Below are positions 20,999 through 31,863 of a DNA stretch of 64,000 nucleotides, piece after piece. Below the pieces are notes generated by a model. The model worked only from the letters and a program-made list of their open reading frames with translations, searched no databases and was not told the origin of the DNA. The position numbers and the translations under genes are program-made. The stretch is taken from NCBI GenBank assembly GCA_033220425.1, contig CM065647.1, positions 5,084,001 through 5,148,000 of the forward strand. The letters are read 5' to 3'. Source of the DNA: Lepraria neglecta. Lineage: Eukaryota > Ascomycota > Lecanoromycetes > Lecanorales > Stereocaulaceae. Numbering within the stretch: the stretch's first letter is position 1; every line of letters starts with the position of its first letter.

Positions 20999-23977
20999 AT
21001 GGATCAACCTCCCAGTCGCCTGTCCAAGCCATCCGGTCTACCACGAGTGTCTAGGCTGCCTCTTCCCCGTGGGTCTGAGAAAATAGTACCGCTCAAGGAT
21101 CCCGTCAGACAACCCTTCACAGGTCGGGTTTTGCCAGGAAAGGCAACTCGAGATGCCTTCAGAGATACAGCATTTACAAGAGAAGAGGCAGAACCTGTCG
21201 ACCAAGCAGCGTGTCAGACAGAATTCCGCTTAGCAGGGCAGATTGATTCAGCAATTGACCATACAACTGAAGTTGACGCCAATGCCTTACCCAAAGCACA
21301 CACGCAGCATCGGAGACCCAGACCTTCCTTGTCAGACCGGACAATTGAGACTCTCTCACAGATTCCCCCATCTCCCTCACCACGAAGACGGAAGTCTAGC
21401 TTCTTAACGTCAGAAAGTCCTTTTCAACCTTCCTCACGGCCGACATCATCCCTGAGCAGATCTCGACCGAACACCAGTCATGGGCAGTACCCGCCACTCC
21501 CATCCGGCTTCCCAACTTCTAGGCCGGCATCTCCAACCAAGCGGCCTCTGGTACCATCTACTGGCAATCAGATCCCCAACGTGACTCCAAGCAAAAGAGC
21601 CGTCAGCTCTTATGTCCCAAGGAGTCTGCCCCATCGTGCTTCTAATGCTAAGCTTCGCAGCAATGTGGATTCTACGCCATCTAAGACAAGACCCTCAAAT
21701 TTTGGCAACAGTACCCTGACTCGAAACCCGGCGGATGGTGTTCCAAAACCGGCATTTAAGCAAGTAAGTGGGAGCAAAACATTAGCTGCAAGACCGTCCA
21801 AGCCCAGGCCATCTGTCCAGGAAGCATTTGCCAAGCCTCTGCCAAAGACGACTAGAATTACAAGAGACAAGCCTGGGCGAGCGCAAAGAAAAGTCTCGCC
21901 TACGTTGTCAGGGGATTCTGCGGATACTGCTAGAACGTTTTCGCCATTTTCGAAGAAATCCTCCCAAACTCCTTCTAAATCTACTGAGGCAGCATCGTCC
22001 GGTATCACACAATCACCAAAGTCTTCAGCTGCCCTCCGTGAGACCATTGCCAAAGCCAAAGCCGCACGACGAAATACCAGTAAAATTCTGGGCAAGAGCT
22101 CTACCGCTAACAAGCCTAGCACTGAAGACTTCCCAGACATTGAGATTGGGGGTAGCAATGAAGGCCTCTTGAGAAAGCGCATAGCGTCTGCTAGGACTGA
22201 TGGACGGCTCAACATTGCGGCGCTTGGACTTACAGAAATGCCAAGAGAAGTCATGAGCATGTATGATGCAGGAGCGGGAGACGGAGCCTGGTACGAAAGC
22301 GTCGATCTAGTGCGACTTATTGCTGCAGATAACGAGCTTGAGTCTTTGAAAGACGAGATATTTCCTGATGACACTGCAGCATCGCATAGTGCGGACGATG
22401 ACTATCAGGGCAACTTATTTGGAGGTCTCGAAACGCTTGATCTACACGGTAACCGATTGAAGGCAATCCCAATAGGATTGCGGAGGCTTGATCGTTTGAC
22501 GAGACTCAACTTATCGAAGAATAGGCTTGGCAATGACTGTCTAGAAGTTGTCAGCCAGATCGACTCTCTTCGAGAACTACGGCTAGCCGAAAATGTCCTC
22601 GAAGGCACATTGGGTTCTGAGCTTTGCAACTTGAAGAGATTGGAGACTCTTGACGTTCAGGATAACGCCCTTACTGGTCTGCCCAGTAACTTGGACGAGA
22701 TATCCAGCCTTCGAGCCTTGCATGTCGGTGGGAACAGATTGGCCTCATTGCCCTTTGAGTGTCTGCTCAGCTTACCACTGGTTGAGCTAATTGCTGCGCG
22801 AAATAGATTGAGTGGGTCATTATTCCCGACCAGCGTCGACGGGTTGTCCCAGCTGAAATCTCTGGATGTTGCCAACAATGCCCTTTCATCGATTACGGCT
22901 AACGGCGCGGTTGGCCTTCCTGCACTACAGTCTCTCAACGTCACCGAGAACAGGCTCACAGACTTACCCGATGTAACGGGTTGGACAGAGCTCATGACTT
23001 TAACCATAGGAGGCAACAAACTGTCTTCATTCCCGGAAGGCATTACTTCGTTGCCGAAGCTGAAGGCGGTCGACTTCAGCCGAAATGACATTAAGAAGAT
23101 GGATGAGCGTTTTGGGCTCATGGACAGCCTGACAGTACTGCAAGTGGCGAACAATCCGTTGAGAGAGCGCAGATTCCTGACTATGGAGACTGACGAAATG
23201 AAACGTGAACTGCGAAGTCGCCTCCTCCCCGCCGAGTCTACAGAGGCTAGGAGCGAAGACTTGATCAGCTATTACGGGTCTGACTCTGTCGCTGGTGGAA
23301 ATCCAGTTACCTCTAATCTATGGCCCGTCAAAGACGGTGGCGTCTTGGATCGTTCGTCCACCAATCTCAAAGCCATCGATCATTCCGACCTCGAACCATT
23401 GGTGGAGGCGAACGACATCAAAACCCTCATCCTTCATCAAAACCTGCTGCCCCAGATACCCCAAGCCATAGCGGTCACTGGCCATTCTCTAACGGCTCTC
23501 GATATTTCCGATAATAAGCTCTCCGGCGCTAGCTACCTTCCTGACTTCCTCGAGCTACCAAAGCTCAAATCTCTGAGCATTTCTACAAACGCCATAACAT
23601 CGCTGTCTCCATTGCTCGAAAGTCTGTCAGCTCCTAAGCTAGCCGAGCTGAACGTGTCCCGCAACCATCTCACTGTTCTACCCAGTCTACGGGACACTTT
23701 TCCATGCCTAGTGTCAATCTTCACCTCAGACAACAGCATCTCAGAACTCCAAGTCGAAGCCGTTAGGGGTTTGCAAGTGCTGGATGTTAGCGGGAATGAG
23801 ATTGGCCAGCTGGAGCCTAAGCTGGGCTTGTTAGGTGCTGAAGGCTTAAGGACACTGCTGGTAGGAGGGAATCGTTTTAGAGTGCCGAGAAGGGATGTGG
23901 TAGACAAGGGAACAGAAGCAGTGCTAGCATATCTAAAGAGCAAAATACCGGACGAAGAGATGCAAGGGCTGGGGTAG
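20999..23977 (+). CDS. Leucine-rich repeat protein (LRRC40-like)
   Basis: One exon of 992 aa. The first ~380 residues are Ser/Pro/Arg-rich and probably disordered. The segment LLRKRIASARTDGRLNIAAL then opens an LRR array, with repeats of the form LxxLDLHGNRLKAIPxGLRRL running to about residue 730. A linker precedes a second LRR block (IKTLILHQNLLPQIPQAIAV onward) to the C-terminus. This two-block layout, with the GRLN-LGLTEMP opening, resembles animal LRRC40. LRR arrays bind proteins, so a scaffold role is likely, but no partner is visible. No membrane segment or signal peptide is seen, so it should be intracellular. Confidence 0.88.
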   Translation: MDQPPSRLSKPSGLPRVSRLPLPRGSEKIVPLKDPVRQPFTGRVLPGKATRDAFRDTAFTREEAEPVDQAACQTEFRLAGQIDSAIDHTTEVDANALPKAHTQHRRPRPSLSDRTIETLSQIPPSPSPRRRKSSFLTSESPFQPSSRPTSSLSRSRPNTSHGQYPPLPSGFPTSRPASPTKRPLVPSTGNQIPNVTPSKRAVSSYVPRSLPHRASNAKLRSNVDSTPSKTRPSNFGNSTLTRNPADGVPKPAFKQVSGSKTLAARPSKPRPSVQEAFAKPLPKTTRITRDKPGRAQRKVSPTLSGDSADTARTFSPFSKKSSQTPSKSTEAASSGITQSPKSSAALRETIAKAKAARRNTSKILGKSSTANKPSTEDFPDIEIGGSNEGLLRKRIASARTDGRLNIAALGLTEMPREVMSMYDAGAGDGAWYESVDLVRLIAADNELESLKDEIFPDDTAASHSADDDYQGNLFGGLETLDLHGNRLKAIPIGLRRLDRLTRLNLSKNRLGNDCLEVVSQIDSLRELRLAENVLEGTLGSELCNLKRLETLDVQDNALTGLPSNLDEISSLRALHVGGNRLASLPFECLLSLPLVELIAARNRLSGSLFPTSVDGLSQLKSLDVANNALSSITANGAVGLPALQSLNVTENRLTDLPDVTGWTELMTLTIGGNKLSSFPEGITSLPKLKAVDFSRNDIKKMDERFGLMDSLTVLQVANNPLRERRFLTMETDEMKRELRSRLLPAESTEARSEDLISYYGSDSVAGGNPVTSNLWPVKDGGVLDRSSTNLKAIDHSDLEPLVEANDIKTLILHQNLLPQIPQAIAVTGHSLTALDISDNKLSGASYLPDFLELPKLKSLSISTNAITSLSPLLESLSAPKLAELNVSRNHLTVLPSLRDTFPCLVSIFTSDNSISELQVEAVRGLQVLDVSGNEIGQLEPKLGLLGAEGLRTLLVGGNRFRVPRRDVVDKGTEAVLAYLKSKIPDEEMQGLG

Positions 23978-24216
23978 ACGAATCTTAGACGTCCTTTAGC
24001 CTCTGAAGTACATGACGAACGCAATGAAGTCACCTAATTGATGGATATCTCTATAACCGTAGTCTTGCTTTGCTGGAGTTACGTCGCGGAAAGCCAAAAT
24101 CCCATCCCCGCAAAAAGCAACCCTGCAATCTTCAACATCTGCCATTTTAATTTTCCCGAGTCGCGGTGGTTCTTTTCTTATAGTCTTTCTTTTTCAGTAC
24201 CTGCAGACAGTATACG

Positions 24217-24990
24217 ATGCCACCTCGCCTTCTCCACCGGTTTTCCCATCCTTATCGCCTCTTCCACATCTCCGCCCGTCTTCGCCTCCAAGACCGCCCT
24301 TCCACCTCCACCCTCTCCCAGGGCGCCGACGACTACTACGCCCTCCTACTCCAATCTAGCACCCCAACCCCAACAGCAAAAAAAACCGTCAACCGCGCTC
24401 GTGCCCCGAAATCTACCAACCCTTCTTCCTCCAGCAATGTCCCTCCTCCCTCCTCAGCGACCCCCGCGCAAGATTCAGACAAAGCCCCTGACAACCGCAT
24501 CCTCTTCTCTAAAGAAACATCAGGCCCGAGCCCAAAAATGCGTGGATTAGCGAGAGCAGAAAAAGGACTTGAGCGCCCCCCAGAACCAGACAACTGCTGC
24601 ATGAGCGGCTGCGTAAACTGCGTTTGGGATGCCTACCGCGAAGAAGTCGAAGAGTGGGCTGCTGCGCGACGGCGGCACGATAGGGGCGCTACCGCGAAAG
24701 CTGCGGGGAGTCGGAGGGGGAGGAGTGGAGGGATTGGGGAGGGCGTTGTTGGAGAGGGAGAGGATGGGGGTGGGGTTGGGGATTTAGATGAGGTGGGGGG
24801 ATTGAGTGGGTATGAGGGGATGGATTTGAGTGGGGACGATGAGGGAAGGCTTTTTGAGGGCGTGCCGGTGGGGATTCGGGTGTTTATGAATACGGAGAAG
24901 AGGATCAGGGAGAGGAAGGGGGAGGATTGGGAGAGGAGCTATGAGGGGAGGAGTATTGAGAGTTGGAAGATGGATCAGAGGAAATCGTGA
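24217..24990 (+). CDS. Mitochondrial oxidoreductase-like domain protein (OXLD1-like)
   Basis: One exon of 257 aa. The N-terminus (MPPRLLHRFSHPYRLFHISA) is Arg/His/Ser-rich and lacks acidic residues, like a mitochondrial targeting peptide. Residues about 125-150 carry the oxidoreductase-like N-terminal motif PEPDNCCMSGCVNCVWDAYR, with the characteristic CC-x3-C-x2-C cysteines seen in OXLD1 and yeast YPL107W. The rest is Gly/Asp-rich, and the C-terminus is charged. The biochemical activity of the family is not established, and the name does not prove redox function. The DNA base composition of the second half is strikingly purine-rich on the plus strand. Confidence 0.82.
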   Translation: MPPRLLHRFSHPYRLFHISARLRLQDRPSTSTLSQGADDYYALLLQSSTPTPTAKKTVNRARAPKSTNPSSSSNVPPPSSATPAQDSDKAPDNRILFSKETSGPSPKMRGLARAEKGLERPPEPDNCCMSGCVNCVWDAYREEVEEWAAARRRHDRGATAKAAGSRRGRSGGIGEGVVGEGEDGGGVGDLDEVGGLSGYEGMDLSGDDEGRLFEGVPVGIRVFMNTEKRIRERKGEDWERSYEGRSIESWKMDQRKS

Positions 24991-25173
24991 AGGCGGGGGA
25001 TTAGGGCTCTAAGTTGGATGGGCGGGCTTGGGAGATACGAGGTGGAACGTTGCAGGTGTGTCGTGGAGGGAGAGCAGACGGTTACTTCGAGGAAGAATTG
25101 GCGCGATGTTGGATTTATTGCACTTTTACAAATTGCGATATCATACAGCGCCTCAGCTGGGTATATAGCAACA

Positions 25174-25592
25174 TCAATCGACATCAATCCCCTTACTCTT
25201 CAGCTCCTTTCTCGCAACCTCAATCTCCCCCATTAACTCGTTGTAGGCCTCTGGTACATCGTTGAATGTGAAGACACCCCAGCCCAGCTTGAAGAGGAGG
25301 TAGGAGCCGAAGGAGACGAGGGCCCAGAAGGGGAACTGTGTGGGTTTGTTAGGATGGAGATGTAGCCTGTTGGGGAATGAGGGAAGGGAGAGCATACGAC
25401 TGGTATGACTTCGTCTTGTATCGTCTTGGTAGAGGGTATTATATGGAGGAAGCAGGCGAGGTAGAGCTGTGGAGATGATGGGTCAGCCATGGTCTTGACT
25501 AGTGAGACGCATTGGGGGAGTTGGAGGGAGTTTTGGGGGCTCACTGAAGAGGCCAGCAATGCTAGTGAGACGGTTTGTTGCGCGCGTGTCAT
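25174..25592 (-). CDS. dpm3: Dolichol-phosphate mannosyltransferase subunit 3 (DPM3)
   Basis: Small ER membrane subunit that tethers the DPM1 catalytic subunit. The complex makes Dol-P-Man for N-glycosylation, O-mannosylation and GPI anchors. Three exons (25545-25592, 25398-25466, 25174-25335; introns 78 and 62 bp) encode 92 aa, the usual length. Residues about 5-30 form the first membrane helix (MTRAQQTVSLALLASSLYLA), and the second contains FWALVSFGSYLLFKLGWGVF. The conserved C-terminal cytosolic helix FNDVPEAYNELMGEIEVARK followed by ELKSKGIDVD is the family hallmark. An in-frame ATG ten codons upstream (25622) is possible but would place a charged stretch before the first helix. The start lies 237 bp from the divergent armadillo gene. 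Confidence 0.9.
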
Positions 25593-25829
25593 GATAGGCA
25601 GGTGTCGAGCGGTGGGCTTCAAGTCTGGCTATTGACGAATCTCAGTGGCTCTCTACTCTCTGCAGTTGTAGCAATGTTTTAGTCGTTGCCCTGAATACAG
25701 TAGAGGCTTGGGGGCTTTTTCCAGCACCCCTGGCATCTTCTTGCATTTCTTGGCAACAGTCGCCGAGGTTTTGCCGGCGCTGGACCCTGTCCTCCGGGAT
25801 CGAGGCTGTAAACCTTTCAAGTTTCACCA

Positions 25830-27986
25830 ATGTTTGAGTTATTGACCGAACACTTTGACAAATTAGGGATTCAAGACCATGGCTCTGGTGTCGACGGCTG
25901 GCGTGACAAGTTTGCCCATGCTGACGATGAAGGGGCGGATCGCCGTGAAGCCCTGAGAATCGTAGACTATATCCTTCAACTACTTTACGTGGATAAAATC
26001 GAACTTGAGACTGCGACCAGAATCCTTGCAGATGGAAGCCGAGTAGAAGAGTGGCGGCTTCCCTTCGGCGATGAAGGCATTCTGGACTTCTACCTAAATT
26101 GTCTTACCAGAGTTAGGGGCGGCCACAACGAGCCGGAATGGACGTCAGATGCTCTACGCTTGATTGGAAATTGTTGTGCTGATCTTGGTTCGTCCTATGA
26201 AGAAAGTCATTACTGCTATCCACTAAAACGATCGCTAGATGCAAACCGAGAGCGTGTACTCGCCAAAATTGACCTTTCATTTCTGATCGCGAAACTCGGG
26301 AGTGATGACCAGGTGGACCTGACCATTGCTGTCCTATGTAATCTCTGTTTCGATTATGGTACGAGGTCGAAAATACTGTCCTAGCCCTTCTATATTGCTC
26401 TGTCCGTTTGCTCACGATTACTAGAGCCAGCGCAGAAAGCTGCGAGGGCTCACCAACTCTTCCCCGCTATTATAGCCCTTATCGACCGCAAATATCTGAG
26501 TCAAGATCTTTTTAGTCGAGTTTGTCAGTTGTTGGAATTCGCCATCGATGAGTGTAAGTCCAGCTTGATGGCTCTTTTGTCAGGGTCTTAACGTGACAAT
26601 CTGTAGTCGATCCGGGATTATGCCCTGACAATTCAGTCGCAATTTTCTACAAAGCCATCATCCCACGCGATCTGGAAGTTGAGGATCAAGTGTCTTTGTC
26701 AAGATCCATCGTCGCTTTGCTGAAACATGAGCGTTTCCAGAGGCTTGCAATTGTTCAGGATGACATGGCTCTGTGTCTTTGCCTGATCATCTACTCATAT
26801 ACGCAAAATCAGACCACTGTCTCGGATTTGACGTTGCTACTTGGCCCTATAAATCAAAAAACACAAGAGACTGAGGACGAAGAACAACTGTCTGCCATGA
26901 GACAGTCCCTATTAGGTGTCATCTGGGATCTGTCTGCATTGCCTGAGTTTGCTGTTCATTGTCCTCCCACGTCAGATTGTATCCGCATGCTTGTCGCATG
27001 GCTTCGGGCATCGGAATCACAACGGCAACTCTGCGCTTGCTACGTACTCCGCAATCTCGCTTCCTCGGACGAGGCTTCCATCCAGATGGTTCAGCATCTT
27101 CATGTTCACGAACCATTAGTTGAGCTCCTCAGGACGACCGCAGATGTTCCTGTCCTTGGAGAAGTGCTCAGGCTGCTCAAGAATCTCGCCTTGCCTGTGG
27201 CTAATAGAGAAACAATTTGCTCAGGACGAGGAACAATGGATACAATCACTACCCTCTGGTCACAACTATTCCTGCCGACATTGCAACATGCGGCTGCGAG
27301 CCTAATAAGACTGCTTCTGAAAGGGTGTATTCCCAACATACACCTGTTTCTCCGAGGTTATTCAACGGATCAGGATCTTGAAGACACGGCTTGGGGCCAG
27401 TTGTCTCGTCTGTTTGCTCTCTTCGAAACGTCTAAAGACCAAGCCACTAAGGTCGAGATGGCGCGCATTCTAATCGAAACATGGCGGACCGTCCATCTTC
27501 AAGATCCTGAATCTGAAGCCTACAACTTGATCCCCTGGAACATGGTAGTTCAGGCTGAAAAAATGCACGCTAATGTTGCCGCGCCCGTGGTCTGGATGAT
27601 TATGGAGGCTGGGAACCCCTCCCTTGTGACGGAAGGATGGTTCGGGTTGACCCTTATAGCCAGTTCACGCGAGGGTGGTGAGGTGGTGTCGAGGGCAATT
27701 TGGGAGGATGGGGCCCCTTATGGGGCCCTTGCTTTGTTGAGGAGAACGACCGGAGACCAGGATTTGGAATCAAAAGATCGGGCTAATGCTCTCGTTTTAG
27801 TGGATAAACTCTTGCAGCACGAGGTATGTATACACCAGTCTGCGGCGGATAGACGATTACTGACGGATTTGCTAGTATGGCAACCCTAGCCTTGACGCAA
27901 TCTTGCAGCCGCTCCTGAAGAACTCTACAAAATTCGAGGTAGATAAAACTGTGGCATCTACCACACAAGAGGTCAAGAAACCTTGA
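25830..27986 (+). CDS. Armadillo-repeat protein, SmgGDS/Rap1GDS1-like
   Basis: Four exons (25830-26358, 26425-26553, 26607-27823, 27876-27986) encode 661 aa with consistent phases. The whole protein is alpha-helical with armadillo-like repeats. Examples are IAVLCNLCFDYEPAQKAARA, LCACYVLRNLASSDEASIQM and LGEVLRLLKNLALPVANRET, where the pattern LRNLA/LKNLA-x-NR is typical of SmgGDS (Rap1 GTPase-GDP dissociation stimulator) and related fungal proteins. If correct, it would act as a chaperone or exchange factor for Rho/Rap-type GTPases in the cytosol. Another armadillo protein is possible. The last exon was chosen because it restores frame with a GTATGT donor and a TTGCTAG acceptor. Confidence 0.7.
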
Positions 27987-28747
27987 ATACTACGCCAAAG
28001 TTGCTCCCATATCTGAAGAGCATGCTTCGGTGTACTCAAAAACTATGTGCAGAGCGAGTTATATCAGGTCACATCCCCTTGGAGTCGTCCTCAGCCCACA
28101 TCTTCTAGGCCGCTTTGCAGCAATCAACCAGGACTGAAGTCTATCATTCTTGTGTTCTGACTTGCTCACCAATCGCGTGACTGGGTTTTCTGACCCATGA
28201 ATCCTGATCCGAGTCTTGCCTCAGCATTTATGAAGCTAAGTATGGCAACTTTAACACTTTCATGCATTCAATTTTGACACGGTCTCGGGACTAGCAACCT
28301 GCAATTCCAACGCCGAGGCACTTCGCGACTGGGATCATTATTCAAGCCCTTAAGAATGGCCTTTCCCATATCATGCAATAATTTTCCTAGCAACTGTTGT
28401 CGTCAAATTTTGGCTCGATTCTCTCATGGCATTGAATATCTTCGTCCTGGCTCTATAGGACTACAACCGTGTATGGCCGACCTGTATGTGTCCCAAATTT
28501 CAAGTTTCTGTCAAGGGGACTTAACTACTACTTCATGACCTCTTCCTAGGAAATGACTGAGTCATGTTCAGGTTCTGCATGCTATTAAATTGCTTCTATA
28601 GACAATTGATCCAAGCTTGATTCTGGAAGATCAAAGAACCGCACGCTATTAACAACTAAAATCCTCCCGCCTCAACTACCGCTTTCCTCACAATTCATCA
28701 GATGATGCTCCATCACTCAATCCAACCCCCCTCTCCAAACACTTCCC
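27987..28747. other. Intergenic region
   Basis: About 760 bp with no supported ORF or repeat. It marks the change from the conserved gene block to the accessory region. Confidence 0.5.
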
Positions 28748-29320
28748 CTAATAACGCTGATAAGGAGGAGGAGGTCCCCCATACCCCCCATTCCAACCGT
28801 ACCCACCACCACTCCTCGGATATCCCTCCTGCTCATACCTCTCCCACAACCGCTGCTCCTCCCTCCTCTCCCTCTCCCTCCTCGCCCCCTCCGCACTCTC
28901 CCGCTCCCTCCTCTCCTGATCCTCCCGAGCCTGTATCTGAACAGACTGCCAGCACCCATCCTCACAGAACGCATCAATCCTCACCACCGGATTCGTATTC
29001 CGACAAACACCTCGAATCTCGCCATCAAGATACTCCTCAAGCTGCTCCAGCGAGTCGATGGTGCGATTCGCATTTCCGCTGCCACGGCCGAAGAAGTCTT
29101 TGTAGTCGGCTTTCAGTTGGTCGATGCGGTAGGTGTAGTTGGCGTTGTCGCGGTCGTCGGTGCGGTAGTCGCGGATGCATTTTCGGGTTATGGATATGTC
29201 GCGGCGGAATTCTAGGAGCCGAGCATTGTCGTCGATGCAGTCGGGATAGTTGTCGCAGCCTGGGGCGGGGTTTTTGATTGTGTGGCCACACCTATACTTG
29301 GCAATGTCGTACCAGCACAT
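28748..29320 (-). CDS. Cysteine-containing protein of unknown function, paralogue 1
   Basis: One exon of 190 aa. The N-terminus MCWYDIAKYRCGHTIK and the spaced C-x6-C (CDNYPDC), then a helical region with RKCIRDYRTDDRDN and YKDFFGRGSGNANRTIDSLE, precede a conserved FCEDGCW motif near residue 120. A long Glu/Arg-rich coiled coil follows, and the C-terminal tail is rich in Gly, Tyr and Pro (GGGYGWNGGYGGPPPPYQRY). The N-terminal Cys/His pattern (CWY-x7-C-G-H, later C and C) looks like the small zinc-binding N-termini common in filamentous-fungal hypothetical proteins, but no named domain can be assigned. A paralogue lies 0.56 kb upstream on the same strand. Confidence 0.72.
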   Translation of the reverse strand: MCWYDIAKYRCGHTIKNPAPGCDNYPDCIDDNARLLEFRRDISITRKCIRDYRTDDRDNANYTYRIDQLKADYKDFFGRGSGNANRTIDSLEQLEEYLDGEIRGVCRNTNPVVRIDAFCEDGCWQSVQIQAREDQERRERESAEGARRERERREEQRLWERYEQEGYPRSGGGYGWNGGYGGPPPPYQRY

Positions 29321-29880
29321 GGTGGTGGAGTGGGTTTGATGGATTAGGTATGGGTTTGTTAAAGCTTGATGGAGGTTGGAGTCAGATGTGAGAGGTGGAG
29401 ATGGTTGTTGGAATACGTTTGGTTTCGCGGAGGTGCTTGGAGGTTTTATGGCTTCTGAAAGGATGTGTTGCGCTGAGATGTGGCAAGTGAGTTATGTGTC
29501 ACTGAAGAATGTCGCTCGACCTCGGTGTGAAGGGCTGTGTTGCTTCGGGTATATGTGTTCTGATCAAGAGACGCAAAGACGATGCCGGAATGACAAAGAG
29601 GGGAAAGCTGTCTGCCAAAGAGGTTTTAGCTGATGAAGGTCAGCACTCTGATTTGCACAGATGCACTGACCAAGCCTATTACACACAGGATGTCATGGGA
29701 TATTAAAAGAAGGTTATCTAGCGGCTAGTGATACAAATTTGCCTCTCAATAGGTGGATCTTTTGGTGGTGCCACTTGAGAATCTAGAACTCATATTGCTG
29801 GGCAACTTTTGAAACGGCCTCAGTGGTGATGGTGAGGGGTGATGGTTATTCCAAATTCAGACAGACATTAATAACGCTAT
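29321..29880. other. Spacer between paralogues
   Basis: 560 bp with no supported gene. It contains the promoter of paralogue 1 and the 3' flank of the frameshifted paralogue 2. Confidence 0.45.
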
Positions 29881-30407
29881 TCAATCGCCTCCAGATCTCC
29901 GCTCCTGATCCTCTCTCACGCCTCTCTGATACTCCATCTGATCCCTCTCCCACTCCTTCCACCTCCTCGCCCACTCCTCCCTATCAATCTTCTCCTCAGC
30001 CTCCCTCTCCTCAACCTTGGCCCCCTCCCAACACCCATCCGGACAAAACCAATTACTCTCCCACCTCTTCTTAACGCTCAAACAACTACACTAATCTCAT
30101 ACTCATAACACTCCTCCAGCTGTTTGAGCGATTCAAGTGGTTTCCCCGTATTGCCAATTCCGTAGCCGAAAAATTCTTTCTTTTGCTTACAGAGCTCGAC
30201 CATGCGATTGCCGTAGTCGGGGCTGGTGGCGATGGAAGCGTTGGAGGTGTTGTGGTCACGTATGCATTTGCGGGTGAGTGCGAGTTGTTCTTTTAGGATT
30301 TTGAGGGTGAAATTGGCTTCGATACAATTTTCGCTGTTGCAGGCTTGGAGGAGGAGGAGCTTCTGGCTGTGGCTGCATGCGTGGGTTATGACTTCATATT
30401 GGCACAT
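29881..30407 (-). pseudogene. Frameshifted paralogue 2 of the 28748 gene
   Basis: The N-terminal frame (30078-30407) reads MCQYEVITHACSHSQ then LTRKCIRDHNTS, KKEFFGYGIGNTGKPLESLK and QLEECYEYEIS, aligning throughout with paralogue 1. It stops after VVV. The missing C-terminal part is in another frame (29881-30081) and contains FCPDGCW and the Glu/Arg coiled coil. The distance between the shared EI and FC-DGCW motifs is 44 nt here and 45 nt in paralogue 1, so a single-base deletion near 30080 explains the break. An intron is unlikely because paralogue 1 has none there. It may be a pseudogene, a truncated protein, or a sequencing error. Confidence 0.75.
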
Positions 30408-31356
30408 GGTGGTTTACGGGGTTTTGTAGTATGGATGCGTGGAAGCGTGGATGCGTGGAGATTTGGCTTGTGAAAGAGCTACAGGTGGGCTTGCAGGTAC
30501 TGCTCAGAAGATTTTTGGTCGGAGAATATGTTGGTCGGACTGTGTGATTTGATCGGAGCATGGGGAGTGGTAGAGAATGTCTTTGATGGGTTTTATATAG
30601 TACGAAAGAAGGCGAGATCGACTCGTGGTACGTTAAGAAAGTGAAGGTGTTGTCGATGATTCACATCACCTCCAATGACCTGGATCTCAAAGGTACGCCA
30701 TTGCGCACTTGAGGTCTCGAGACAAGGGAAAGGGGCTTAGCCCAGCGGTTAGTGGGAGAACACTAATCACAAGTCCAATAATAGCAGCAGAAATCTCATC
30801 GCTACTGACCTAGAAGTTGAGACGCTGTCGTCGAGTAGTTTATTTATAGAAGACTCTGCTCTTCGTATCATCAATACTTTCTTAATAAAGTGAACTGCTG
30901 GATCCGGAGAATTTACGAATCCTGAAGTCTTTTCTCAACACCGCCCAACATGCTCGACTTCCAGGCGCGTCAAGTAAGACAATTGTACGCTCGATAGCTC
31001 AAATTTGGGCTTCTGGGTTCCTTGTCTTGTAGGGTCATGGATGGGACTGTTCTTGAATAGAGGGGACTTCACTGCAGTATAAGGAACGCATAACATACAG
31101 CAGTTTATCTTTACCAAATGATGACATATATAAAAGATATAGGTAGCGACAGTGATTTATATAAGACAAAGGTAAAGCACCATAAAAATTTTGTTGAAAA
31201 AGACTTCAAACCAACAGCTTGCAAAATTGAAATAGCTGGTACCCATATCCTCGCTTCCCATGCAAATTTGATATCAGTCCTCCAGAAATTTAGTGCAAAA
31301 CAATCCCAAGCCAGCGCTATGCATAACTATAACAACCAGAATCCCAATGCAAGTCT
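30408..31356. other. Intergenic region
   Basis: About 950 bp. Short ORFs only (for example 31118-31360 +), with AT-rich stretches near 31100-31200. No gene is supported. Confidence 0.45.
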
Positions 31357-31863
31357 TTAGTCTTGTGTCTTCAAGGTCCTGTCCGGATTGAGGAATGGTT
31401 CAAGCTGGCCGGTATCCTTGAGCCTAGCGTAGACCTCAGCTATTGAGATCAGCAATAGGCGCCTTTACTTCGAGAAATATCGTACCGCTTGATAATTTGT
31501 TCGTTCTGACTCATCCATGCGTCGTATACCCGTTGTGCTTCTGCTTCCCAGTGGGCGCGATTGCAGTACCTGAATGTGGGTTAGTGTTTGCTTCTGAGAG
31601 TCATGTCATTTGACATACACGGAGAGGTAGATAGCTCTATGGTCTTCCCGCCCATGGTACTGCACCCCTATTACGAAATGATGGCAGGGTAACGGGGTGC
31701 CTCCAACTTGTCCACGCATATGTTTTATTATGTAGCCGAGGGTCTCGTCGTTTGGTACTTGGCCATTGGCGTTGCGAATATAGAGCTGGACGGCACATGC
31801 AATTTGGCATTCGTATCTCGAGAACGTATGGTTGTTTATCGTAGCCTGAGTTGCTAACGCCAT
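31357..31863 (-). CDS. Array gene A, small protein family of unknown function
   Basis: Three exons (31619-31863, 31486-31569, 31357-31423; introns 49 and 62 bp) give 131 aa. The N-terminal block has FSRYECQIACAVQLY, then NDETLGYIIKHMRG, the conserved PLPCHHF, and HRAIYLSVYCNRAHWEAEAQ. The second exon ends IIKR, and the last exon starts LKDTGQLEPFLNPD. This copy has an extra intron, with an ideal GTATGT donor, just before the conserved HWE motif; the other six copies read through. The last intron sits at the same phase-2 position as in every other copy. No signal peptide, membrane segment or known domain is seen. It is the most diverged member and lies at the left end of the array. Confidence 0.68.

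Noticed and set aside
21610-22374. 254-codon antisense ORF within the LRR gene
   Set aside because: It lies wholly inside the 992-aa sense frame, which has clear LRR repeats; antisense shadow.
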